NCBI GenBank assembly: GCA_033398695.1
Contig: CM065819.1
Span: 9,783,501 to 9,847,500, forward strand
Length of the DNA stretch: 64,000 bases
Source of the DNA: Orobanche coerulescens
Lineage: Eukaryota; Streptophyta; Magnoliopsida; Lamiales; Orobanchaceae
Direction: 5' to 3'
Part shown: positions 1-9,651 of the stretch, piece after piece
Position numbering within the stretch: position 1 is the first letter of the stretch
Layout of the letters: each line of letters opens with the position of its first letter
The notes under the pieces: model-generated
Seen by the model: only the letters and a program-made list of their open reading frames with translations
What the model was told of the DNA's origin: nothing
Databases searched by the model: none
Position numbers and translations under genes: made by a program

Positions 1-2
1 TT

Positions 3-530
3 TCAAAAATTGTCTATATGTCCCATACCAAGTTGTAAGCGAATAGAATTAAATGATTCTTCGGGAAGAGGTTTTGTAAAAATATCAGCGAGTTGATCCT
101 TCGTCCCGACAAAAATTAAACAGATATCCTTTTTCTGAACATGATCGCGTAGAAAATGATGTCTAATGTCTATATGTTTAGTTCTACTATGCAACACAGG
201 ATTTTTACTCAGATTTATTGCACTGGTATTATCACATAGAATAGGGGTATTTTCAAAATATATGCCGTAGTCGCGGAGTTGATTTTTAATCCATAACACC
301 TGAGCACAGGCGCTCCCTGCAGCGACATATTCGGTCTCAGCTATAGACAATGCTACACTGGTTTGATTTTTACTTCCACAAGATATTAAGCATGATCTAA
401 TAAAATGACAAGTACCACTAGTACTCTTTTTGTCAATTTTACATCCGCCGAAATCGGCGTCACTATATGCAATTAAATTAAAATCTAAGCAAGAAGGATA
501 CCATAGACCTAGTCCAATAGTTCCTTTCAA
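3..530 (-). pseudogene. pol: Copia-1 RNase H domain (3' end of pol)
   Basis: This open frame of 175 codons is the Copia-type RNase H that degrades the RNA strand during reverse transcription. Visible motifs are YSDADFGGC (first catalytic Asp), STSGTCHF, AETEY (catalytic Glu), LCDNTSAI (Asp) and the C-terminal block HIDIRHHFLRDHV...DQLADIFTKPL common to SIRE-type elements. The frame starts inside the domain. The link to the RT frame (bases 531-738) is degraded, although a sequence like SHLTACKRIFRYLKG can still be read there. It is therefore a fragment of a dead polyprotein and not a separate gene. The Copia family assignment is firm; activity is very unlikely. Confidence 0.9.
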
Positions 531-738
531 GTAACGAAAAATGCGTTTGCATGCAGTTAAATGTGATTCCTTGGGATTAGCTTGGAATCGAGCACATAAA
601 CATGTAGCAAAAATTATGCCTAGATGCAGTCAAATATAACAAAGATCCGATCATAACTCGATATAATTTTTGATCTACAGATTTGCCATTTTCATCTTTT
701 TCGAGCTTTAATGATGAAGACATTGGAGTAGATATCAC

Positions 739-1464
739 CTAGCTAATTTCCATTTTGAATTTCTTAAGGAGGTCGTTTAAGTACTTCGTTTGATGGATAA
801 AGATTCCATCTTCGCATTGCTTGATTTGAAGCCCGAGGAAGAACGTTAATTCTCCCATCATACTCATTTCGAACTCTCCTTTCATAAGATTAGAGAAATC
901 TTGGCACAAAGATTCATTAGTAGCTCCAACAGCAATGTCATCAACGTAGATTTGGCAAACAAGTATATCATCATTCAATATTTTCACAAACAAGGTATTA
1001 TCGACTTTGCCTCTTTTATAATCATTTGCAATTAAAAATTGACTTAAACGATCATACCATGCTCGGGGTGCTTGCTTCAACCCGTAGAGTGCCTTGTTGA
1101 GCTTGTAGACGTGATCCGAAAATTGATGATCTTCAAAGCCGGGAGGTTGCTTGACGTAGACTTCTTCTTGAATGAAACCATTCAAGAATGCACTTTTCAC
1201 ATTTATTTGAAATAGTTTGATCTTTTTATGGGCGGCAAATGCACATAACAAGCGGATGGCTTCAAGTCGAGCCACGAGAGCAAAAATTTCTTCATAATCA
1301 AGACCTTCCTCTTTATTATACCCTTGAGCGACCAAACGAGATTTATTTCGAATTGGATAGCTGTCTTCGTCACTCTTGATTTTATGCACCCATTTAGTTC
1401 CGATAATTGTTTTATCTTTAGGAGCGGGAACTAAATTCCATACATTATTGTGCATGAATTGCAC
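739..1464 (-). pseudogene. pol: Copia-1 reverse transcriptase domain
   Basis: This 241-codon open frame holds most of the Copia RT (RVT_2 type). It begins at WNLVPAPKD...IGTKWVHKIK, followed by KSRLVAQGY, the catalytic Asp region (FQINVKSAFLNG, where the usual MDVK has become INVK), YVKQPPGF, ALYGLKQAPRAWYDRL, and the active-site box YVDD within QIYVDDIAVGATN. The change at the first catalytic Asp (normally D in MDVKSAF) would itself inactivate the enzyme. The frame stops just after FKMEIS, where the intact polyprotein would continue into the RNase H linker. It belongs to the same broken polyprotein as the RNase H fragment at 3-530. Confidence 0.92.
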
Positions 1465-1659
1465 AAGCTCCTATTGCATTGACATCACCCAACTTTCATC
1501 ATCGAGAGCTTCGGATATATTCTTGGGAACTATTTCGGATACAAAAGCACATGAGCCATAAATTCGGTGGTTCTCCTTCGGGTTTGAACACCGTCTTCAA
1601 TGTTTCCAATCACGAGATCCTTTGGATGGTCTTTGATGTGCCTCCAATCTTTTGGTAAA

Positions 1660-1948
1660 TCAACGATTGTGTTTCTTTTCGATTTCCGAAATTTTCTTCA
1701 CTTCGGGTGAGGGATCCGGAAAAATACCTGCATCATCAAAATATTCTACCTTTCTCGGGGGTGAGATCATATCATTGAATTTAACATGTATAGACACTTC
1801 AACTTTATTCGTTCTAATATTATAAACACGATATGCTTTGCTATTAGTGCAATAACCAAGAAATATTCCGGAGTCGGATTTAGCATCAAACTTGCCCAAG
1901 TTATCCTTACCATTGTTTAAAATAAATACATTGCAACCGACAGGATGA
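1660..1948 (-). pseudogene. pol: Copia-1 integrase C-terminal part, downstream of the Gyp-1 insertion
   Basis: Minus-strand reading from the Gyp-1 junction gives PVGCNVFILNNGKDNLGKFD followed by KSDSGIFLGYCTNSKAYRVYN, the conserved segment after the Copia integrase core. The same protein is interrupted at codon level: its N-terminal side lies at 12684-13473 and ends IAYFHL. Gyp-1 landed between the two and duplicated GATGA. From 1465 to 1659 the reading frame is damaged; a sequence resembling the linker between integrase and RT remains but carries stops. Confidence 0.88.
1944..1948. repeat. Target-site duplication GATGA, left of Gyp-1
   Basis: GATGA lies directly before the TGTAATACCC start of the Gyp-1 5' LTR. 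The same five bases follow the TTACA end of the 3' LTR at 12684-12688. A five-base duplication is normal for Ty3 and Copia integrases. Joining the Copia-1 reading frame across it restores a continuous integrase, which confirms both element ends. Confidence 0.96.
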
Positions 1949-2425
1949 TGTAATACCCGTCATTTTTATAATGTAATATTATTAATTATAATAATATTAT
2001 AATGCATTTCATGTTATTTAATTTCATATAAGGAATCATGAACATTTAGTTCGACGTATCACAAGCCCTAGCCCGAGTCAATTTCTCAAGTTAATTTCAA
2101 AACATTTAATATTAGTCATTTTTATGATAATTAAAGTTATTATTATTATTATAATATTTATAATAGGAACGATATTAATATTAATAGTATTAATATTTTT
2201 ATCTTCATTATATTTATATATCATCATTTATATTACTTTCGATATTATTATTAGTATCGATATTATTAATTATTACCATTGTTATTATTAATTTTATAAT
2301 TATTATTATTATTATTATTAGCATTATTATTATTGTTTTTATCATTGGCCCAAATACACATTGTCTTTGACCCATAATAATATTACAAACCCAGAAATTA
2401 ATACAAGCCCAAAAAGAAATTAATT

Positions 2426-2457
2426 AACCCTAACCCTAAACCTACGGTATAAATATA
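2426..2457 (+). promoter_or_regulatory. Gyp-1 LTR promoter: telobox-like repeat followed by TATA box
   Basis: TAACCCTAACCCTAAACC (plant telomere-type units) is followed about 5 bp later by TATAAATATA at 2448-2457. The same arrangement is kept in the 3' LTR at about 10127-10158. A TATA box at this place fits the U3/R border. Teloboxes next to TATA boxes are known in plant promoters of translation-related genes. Confidence 0.7.
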
Positions 2458-4052
2458 CAAACTTCTCTTGTACAAATACACAATACAACACATACAACAC
2501 AGAATACACCTTTTCTTCCCAGCGCCGTCTTCTTCTTCTTCTCCTTCGTTCCACAACAAAAAAAAAAAAAAAGAAAAAGGAAAAGAAAATACAACACAGA
2601 AACTTGCTGCAAGGAGGAAAGAGGAGCAGACACGTCTTCATCTTCATCGACCGTCCAAATTCAACGACTCATCTGAATCTCAACAGGAGGTAATCTGCCG
2701 ATTTATTCTCGGAATCATATCTCGAAATTTGCTGCAAAGAGGAAGGAGGAGCAGACACCAGTCTTCATCTTCATCGATCGTCCAAATTCAACAAGTCATC
2801 TGAATCTCGACAGAAGGTATTCTGCCGATTTCTTTTCGGAATCATATTCTCGTTTTCTTATTTCCTGCTATGATATCATATAATTCTTCTTCGTGATTTT
2901 GAATCCATAATAGAAAATCATAAATCCGAAGAATATGAATTCAATCAAACACAGAAACCTCAACCCAGAAATTTAAACCAACAAAATCACAAATCAAGAT
3001 AATTTCGGCCGCGCCCAAACCGAAAATCATCAACACCGAACTCAAATCCAGAAAAACAAGAATCATCAACCAACTTGGCCGAACTCATGGCCAAACCCGA
3101 AACATCTTCCAAATCCGAAATTCACTGTCCGAACCAGAAACCCCATCAAAACTCAATTTACATTACCTGAACCTATATCCCAAGCCCAAATCAAACGAAA
3201 TCGAAAACGAGATTTAACACGAATCTACCTTTTAATGCCCGAAGCCTAATCGACCGGAACCCGGATCCAGTTCAGGCCCGACCCTTCAACACGGACCAGA
3301 TTCGAACTCTCTTCCGTCAGCCCGACCTCAAAACCCAACCAGGCCCGTACGAACCACCCAATTCAGATTTGCCGGAAACTCCATTCCGCCGCACGCGGCC
3401 AACACCTCCAGGAACCGCCTTCACCTTCATTCTTCCTCCCGCACCGCTGCACCCGAGCCTATTTTTCGCCCGCCTGATTTCGACTTGCGGTGTGTGTGTG
3501 TGGGATTTCAGTATGTGTGTGTGCGTCTTTTATTTTTTTGGGGAAATCTTCTCCCGACCGAGAAGGGAGAGTGCAGTGAGAGGGAGGATATAGAGAGAGA
3601 GAGAGATAAGAGTGCAGAAAGGATGAAGACTCACGGGAGAAATGAAGAAATAATCTCGGTCGGCTGCAGCTAGGTTAAGGGGTATTTATACCCCCGAATT
3701 TTTAGGACTTTTCAATTTAGTCCTCCCAATTTTCAGTAGTATCCAATTCAGCCCCAGTCAGTATTATTAATTCGATTTTTACCCATTCAGTTTCTCAACT
3801 TTTACATTCTGACCCCAGTCAACTTTAAAATTTGAATTTAATCCTAATTTTGACCGAGACATTTAAAATATTGACTTCCAATTAATATTAATAATTAATC
3901 TGAAATTATGCATAAGTATTTTAATTTCAGTCATTAATAATGTTAACCCTTCGGTTAATATTAATTAGTAATTATAATTTATTTTCAGTTATTATATAGT
4001 GATATTCGTATCATTTCATTTATTATATAAATAATAAGTTATAAGGATTTTA

Positions 4053-4083
<31 letters not shown>

Positions 4084-4300
4084 GTAGACTTTGTCAAGGA
4101 TTTACGGGCTTAGGACTGTGAGTCGAGCATCTTCATTTCAAGTCAGACATCATCATTTTTTTCAGGTGGGAATTTTCACTATCACTTTAATTACTTTAAT
4201 TGGACTGTGTATGTGATCTTCTATTCATGTTTAAAATTTTTATGCACGTTGTAATTCAGGCTAACCTGTTTTCGTGTAAGAGGCTATCTTAAGATATATG

Positions 4301-4546
4301 TTGTTGCGGGGACACCTGCGCAACCTCAATATTCACATGCGTGCTCGATTCATGTTATGTGGTATTGTGTTTATGTTTTATGTTGTTGCGGGGACACCTG
4401 CGCAACCTCAATATTCACATGCGTGCTCGATTCATGTTATGTGGTATTGTGTTTATGTTTGATGTTGTTGCGGGGGCACCTGCGCAACCTCAATATTCGT
4501 GTATGCGTGCTCGATTCATGCTATACGTAATATTGTGAGTATGCAA
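4301..4546 (+). repeat. Three tandem 82-bp repeats in the Gyp-1 LTR
   Basis: Copies begin TTGTTGCGGGG at 4301, 4383 and 4465, and each contains TGCGCAACCTCAATATTC. The 3' LTR has the same three copies from about 11987 to 12226, with several one-base losses (CACCTGCGC becomes CACTGCGC). Confidence 0.9.
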
Positions 4547-5006
4547 TTACGTTGAGGAAAAATGTGATAGATTATTCATGTTATGCTTTCCATGAGATTG
4601 TATATTACTGTGATCAGTGTGATTTCCACGAGCTGAAGGAAGCTCACCCCCACCTTTATTGAACCTGCAGGTTGAACCGAGCCGGATGGATGAAGGAGCG
4701 AGCCGAGAGGGCATATGAAAGATGAAATTATTATATGATGTTTCTTTTGTCAAATGTTTGAAAACTTATTTGGGGAAACTTTGATAAGAAATTTATAAAT
4801 TATGAAATATTCTTCCGCCGCAAATTTTTACCTCGCATTTATGATGTAATGTCACCTTATTTAAAGGTATTTATGTTTATGTCAGTGTAGCGACTCGACT
4901 TTGTAGGCGAGAATTTTTATATTCTCAAGAAAATTATTTTTCTCAAAATTTACCTTTTATTTATTTTTCCCCAATATTTACCCTAGAAAGTCGGGGCGTT
5001 ACATAG

Positions 5007-5018
5007 TGGTATCAGAGA
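5007..5018 (+). promoter_or_regulatory. Gyp-1 primer binding site (initiator tRNA-Met type)
   Basis: TGGTATCAGAGA starts four bases after the 5' LTR and is complementary to the 3' end of plant initiator tRNA-Met, with a change at the last base (usually C). Confidence 0.9.
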
Positions 5019-5234
5019 GGGTTTTACCTTTCTGTAGACTCGCTAAAATGTAAAAGTATCATATGCTCTCAGCTTCGCCACTTCGTCACTCCGTCTGACG
5101 TACCAAATTTCAGTCATTATTCATGCATATGTCATTTCATTTTACTTACATAATTATATATATATATATGTACGAACTGTTAGAATGGCCAAACCTAGAA
5201 TGACTCATGAGTTTTACAACTCGTTGGCAGAGTC

Positions 5235-5996
5235 ATGGCTAACCGCGGAAATCGCAATGCCCCACCCACACAAGATCAACTCTTAGCTGGATTGGCCACC
5301 TTGCTTCAAGGCGCGACTATCGTACCGCCTAATAACCCTGAGCAGGCTCAAGCTCAAGTTATTACGAGGTTCAACCACTTCAAGCCGCCTGTCTTTCTTG
5401 GTCGTGAGGGACCAGCAGCCATAGAGGAATGGTTGATGAATCTAGATAGCATTTTTGACTACATGGCATGCACCGACGCTCAGAAGGTGTCATGTGCCGT
5501 GTTCCAGCTTAAGGAAGATGCTCAGACATGGTGGATGGGAGTGTGGAGGCTCAAGACTCAAGACGAGAAAGACACATTCACTTGGGATCAGTTTAAGGAG
5601 ACGATCATGGAAAAGTACTACCCAAGAGCATACAAGATCAAGATGCAGAAGGAGTTCCTTGATCTAACCCAAGGTGGAATGTCGGTAACCGAGTATGAGC
5701 GCAAGTTTAACCATATGTGCTGTTTCGCTCCCCACATGGTCGAGACGGATGATATGAAGTCTCAGAAATTCCGGGATGGACTTCGTGACCGGATTCGCCA
5801 CCATTTGGCTGGTCATGGTCGTTTGAGCTACAATGAAGTCGTTTCAAGGGCCGAGGACATTTCTGCTAGTTTAGATGTGGAGAAGGCTAGGGCACCACCA
5901 GTTGCAACAAATAACAAGCGCAAGTGGCACGATCAAGGAGGTGGTAACAAGAAGATTGTTAAGACTGGACCTTCAGGGGTGAAACCCACCAACTAA
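5235..5996 (+). CDS. gag: Gyp-1 Gag (capsid and start of nucleocapsid), frameshifted at its end
   Basis: These 253 codons encode the structural Gag protein of a Ty3 chromovirus. The region around residues 45-175 is a Retrotrans_gag domain: [14 protein letters not shown], then [56 protein letters not shown] and [14 protein letters not shown]. The start ATG at 5235 follows the PBS by about 215 bp. The frame ends at a TAA (5994-5996) within PTN. One extra base there separates it from the zinc-knuckle sequence, which continues in the next frame ([12 protein letters not shown], then [14 protein letters not shown]). In Tekay-type elements gag and pol normally form one frame, so I read this as a one-base insertion and not as programmed frameshifting, though the latter cannot be excluded. 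Confidence 0.93.
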   Translation: MANRGNRNAPPTQDQLLAGLATLLQGATIVPPNNPEQAQAQVITRFNHFKPPVFLGREGPAAIEEWLMNLDSIFDYMACTDAQKVSCAVFQLKEDAQTWWMGVWRLKTQDEKDTFTWDQFKETIMEKYYPRAYKIKMQKEFLDLTQGGMSVTEYERKFNHMCCFAPHMVETDDMKSQKFRDGLRDRIRHHLAGHGRLSYNEVVSRAEDISASLDVEKARAPPVATNNKRKWHDQGGGNKKIVKTGPSGVKPTN

Positions 5997-7512
5997 CCCT
6001 ACATGTGCTACTTGTGGCAAGGGACATAAAGGTGCATGTATGCTTGGTCAGAGGCGGTGCTACTATTGCCGTGAGGAAGGACACCTGGCCCCAGCGTGTC
6101 TGAAGATAGGAAAGGGCCCAGGCAATAATGTGCAAGGTCAAGGCTCAGGAGGCAGAGCTCGAGTGTATAGCATGGCCGAGGCTGAAGCAGAGACTGAACC
6201 CCAAACCATGTCGTATGTTATCGCTGCAAATATTCCTGCTTTGGTGTTGTTCGATACGGGTGCGTCTCATTCATTCATCTCTAGGAAGCTTTGTACTATG
6301 ATTGGTTGTAGAAGTAGTAAAGCCCCTAGATCTTTGTTAGTTAGCATGCCTGCGGGGGGAGTAGTGCGTGTAGACTTGATAACTAACAATGTGAAGATAG
6401 AGATTAATGATCATAGCTTCTTAGCCAACTTGCACATAGTGGAACTTAGCGATTTTGATGTCATTTTGGGTATGGATTGGTTGGACAAGCATAGAGCTGT
6501 AGTTAAATGCTCCGAAAGGAGAGTAACTTTATGTCCGTCCGTTGATGTCAAGACCGTATTCGAGGGAGTTAGACACAGCAGTACCCCGAAGGTGATTTCT
6601 GCCATGAAAGCTGTGAAGATGCTGAAGAAGAGTGATTGCCAAGGATTTTTGGTGAACATGATGGGGAAAATGACTTCGGAGAAGACGGTAGCTGATGTAC
6701 CTATCGTCAAAGAGTATCCAGATGTCTTTCCCGAAGACTTGCCAGGAGTTCCACCGAATCGTCAAGTTGAGTTCTCGATTGATCTAGTGCCAGGAGCGGC
6801 ACCAATATTGAAGGCTCCCTATAGGATGGCGCCTAAGGAATTGCAAGAGCTGAAGGTACAACTCCAGGAACTGCTCGACTCTGGATTTATCCGACCGAGT
6901 GTTTCGCCATGGGGTGCGCCAGTGCTCTTCGTGAAGAAAAAGGACGGAAGTTTGAGGATGTGTATTGACTATCGTGAACTTAATCGACTCACGATAAAGA
7001 ATAAATATCCACTTCCTAGAATAGAGGACCTATTCGATCAACTTGGAGGGTCGAGAGTATTTTCAAAGATAGATTTGAGATCCGGATATCACCAGCTGAG
7101 GATTAAGAGTGATGATATCCCGAAGACCGCATTTCGAACTCATTATGGACATTATGAATTTATAGTGATGCCATTTGGTTTGACTAATGCGCCAATAGTA
7201 TTCATGGACCTCATGAACCGTGTATTTCAACCTTATTTGGATAAGTTTGTCATTGTGTTTATTGATGACATACTTGTATATTCGAAGACCAAGGTTGAAC
7301 ATGAGCAGCATCTTAGAACGGTATTAGGAATACTGCGCAAGGAGAAGTTATATGCGAAATTCAACAAGTGCGAATTCTGGCTTAACCGAGTTGCATTTTT
7401 GGGTCATGTGGTCACTTCTAAAGGAATTGAGGTTGACCCGATTAAAGTTGAGGCAGTCAATGATTGGAAAGTACCGAGTAATGCGAATGAAGTTCAAGCT
7501 TCTTGGGATTAG
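5995..7512 (+). pseudogene. pol: Gyp-1 pol part 1: zinc knuckle, protease, reverse transcriptase
   Basis: The frame opens at the gag frameshift. It encodes two cysteine knuckles ([12 protein letters not shown] and [14 protein letters not shown]), then the aspartic protease ([13 protein letters not shown], about 70 codons after the ATG at 6040), a linker ([11 protein letters not shown]), and the [55 protein letters not shown] and the active-site box FIDD near 7256. Around 7494 one base is missing, which moves the ribosome into another frame and gives the TAG at 7510-7512. The lost stretch reads [16 protein letters not shown] in the neighbouring frame. A second small indel near 7545 restores the frame. 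Apart from these indels the enzyme looks well kept. Confidence 0.93.
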
Positions 7513-7545
7513 CCGGTTATTATCGGAGATTCATCGAGGATTTTC

Positions 7546-9651
7546 AAGATAGCTGCACCGATGACTACGTTGACTAGGAAAGGGGAAGCTTTCTTATGGA
7601 ATGAGAAATGCGAAAGGAGTTTCCAAGAACTTAAGCAAAGATTAACTGCTGCACCAGTATTGACGATTCCCGATCCGACGAAAGAATTTGTCATCTACAG
7701 TGATGCATCCAAACAAGGTTTAGGATGTGTATTAATGCAAGAGGGCAAGGTAGTTGCCTATGCTTCGAGACAGTTGAAACCGCACGAGCTGAACTATCCT
7801 ACTCATGATTTGGAATTAGCAGCGGTAGTTCATGCCTTGAAGATTTGGAGGCATTACCTATATGGAGGTAAGTGTGAAATCTATACAGACCACAAAAGTC
7901 TGAAATATATTTTCACACAGAAGGAATTGAATATGAGGCAACACAGATGGCTTGAGTTGGTCAAAGACTACGATTGTACAATTCATTACCACCCCGGTAA
8001 AGCAAACGTAGTTGCTGATGCACTAAGCCGTAAGGCAAGAGGAGACCTAACTTGTTTGTTGACCAAGGAGGGAAGCTTGGTCAAGGAATTTGCAAGGATG
8101 AACCTTGAGATGGCTATACCATCGAGTCCAGTTGAGTCATTATTGGCTAGTTTGGTGGTACAACCAACCTTGAGAGAACAAATCAAAGAAGGTCAAGGAC
8201 AGGACGACTTCTTGGTCAAGATGAAAGAACGTACTCTTTCAGGTGAGAATAAAGGCTTTAGCGTGTCCGATGATGGCACGATGTATTATGAAGGGAGGAT
8301 TTGTGTGCCCAATATTGTTAAGTTGAGAGAAGCTATATTGAAGGAGGCACATAGTACTCCATATACAGCACACCCTGCGAGTACAAAGATGTATCAAGAT
8401 CTTAAGGGGACATTTTGGTGGGAAGGTTTGAAGAGAGATGTGGCAGACTTTGTCAGAAAGTGTATTGTTTGTCAGCAAGTGAAGGCAGAACACCAACGCC
8501 CCTTTGGATTACTTAAGTCACTTCATATCCCAGAATGGAAATGGGAACACATTACGATGGACTTTGTGGTAGGTTTGCCTCGAACGGAAAGAGGAAATCA
8601 CGCTATTTGGGTTGTTGTCGATCGACTCACAAAGTCAGCTCATTTTCTCCCAGTTAATATGAACTTTCGAATGGATCAGTATGCTCAACTGTATATCAGG
8701 GAGATTATTAAGTTGCATGGAGTGCCAGTCTCTATAGTATCCGATAGGGATACTCGTTTCACATCGTGTTTTTGGGAGAGTTTGCAAGAAGCTTTGGGAA
8801 CGCAGTTGAATTTTAGTACGGCTTATCATCCTCAAACTGATGGTCAGTCCGAGAGGACCATCCAGATCCTTGAGGATATGTTGCGAGCATGTGTGCTAGA
8901 TATGGGAAATAATTGGGAACGACTGTTGCCTTTGGTAGAATTTGCTTACAACAATAGTTACGAGTCGACGATCGGTATGGCACCGTATGAAGCCCTATAT
9001 GGTAGGAAATGTCGATCACCACTGTATTGGGATGAGGTAGGAGAAAGGAGGATTTTGGGTCCCGAGATGATCGAGCAAACAGTTGGCATGGTGGATAAGA
9101 TTCGTGAGAGGATCAAGATAGCCCAGGACCGTCAGAAGTCTTACGCCGACAAGCGTAGGAAAGATTTCGAATTCTGTGTTGGCGACAAAGTATTCCTGAA
9201 GGTATCTCCTACAAAGGGAATTGTTCGTTTTGGTCCGAGGAGCAAGTTGAGACCAAGGTATATTGGACCGTTCGAAATCCTCGAGCGGATTGGAGAGTTA
9301 GCTTACCGTTTGGCTTTACCCCCAGAACTTTCGGCTGTGCACAACGTCTTCCATGTATCATTGTTGAGGAAATATGTGCACGATCTCAGCCACGTCATCA
9401 ACTATACCTCCGTAGAGATGAACAAAGACCTTACCTATGAAGAACAACCAGAACTGATTCTCGATCGATCAGTCCGGCAATTGAGGAATAAAGAGAAGGT
9501 GTTCGTCAAGATCCAATGGCGTAACCACACCCAGGATGAAGCCACTTGGGAGCGCGAAGAGGAACTTCAAGCTCGTTATCCGAATTTCTTCAATCAAGGT
9601 ATATCATTTATTTTCGAGGACGAAAATTTTTCTAAGAGGGGTAGGATGTAA
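7546..9651 (+). pseudogene. pol: Gyp-1 pol part 2: RNase H, integrase, chromodomain
   Basis: This stretch (696 codons from the ATG at 7561) continues pol in its original frame. RNase H shows [31 protein letters not shown] and [11 protein letters not shown]. Integrase follows with the HHCC zinc finger ([10 protein letters not shown]...CIVCQQVK). Its DD35E core is Asp in [10 protein letters not shown], Asp in [10 protein letters not shown], and Glu in GQSERTIQ, with 35 residues between the last two. Then come the GPY/F motif ([15 protein letters not shown]) and a C-terminal chromodomain-like segment ([20 protein letters not shown]). The chromodomain marks a chromovirus and may direct insertion to heterochromatin. 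The frame reads through the polypurine tract and ends on TAA formed by the first bases of the 3' LTR (TGTAA). Confidence 0.94.
9634..9646 (+). promoter_or_regulatory. Gyp-1 polypurine tract
   Basis: AAGAGGGGTAGGA lies directly before the 3' LTR. It is the expected plus-strand primer site, and here it also lies inside the last codons of pol. Confidence 0.9.

Larger units (their letters stand above)
1949..5003 (+). repeat. Gyp-1 5' LTR (3055 bp)
   Basis: It starts TGTAATACCCGTC and ends GGGGCGTTACA. It contains ATT-rich microsatellites (about 2130-2340 and 4040-4080), a telobox/TATA region near 2426-2457, a poly-A/CTT-rich leader, GT and GA microsatellites (3488-3530 and 3589-3605), and three 82-bp repeats at 4301-4546. 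Unlike the other LTRs here with a visible U3, it has no phased palindrome array. ORFs of 60-111 codons inside it (2468-2803, 3369-3593) are low-complexity and match no family I know, so I treat the LTR as non-coding. Confidence 0.96.

Noticed and set aside
2428..2441. Interstitial telomere or chromosome end
   Set aside because: Only about two to three CCTAAA-type units occur, at the same place in both LTRs, so they belong to the element promoter.
2468..2803. ORF of 111 codons in the Gyp-1 LTR
   Set aside because: Low-complexity Lys/Ser/Gln-rich translation of a CTT/A-rich leader; the equivalent in the other LTR is interrupted and it has no protein signature.
5007..5018. tRNA gene fragments
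   Set aside because: The tRNA-like matches are limited to 12-18 bases next to LTRs and are primer binding sites; no tRNA gene was found.
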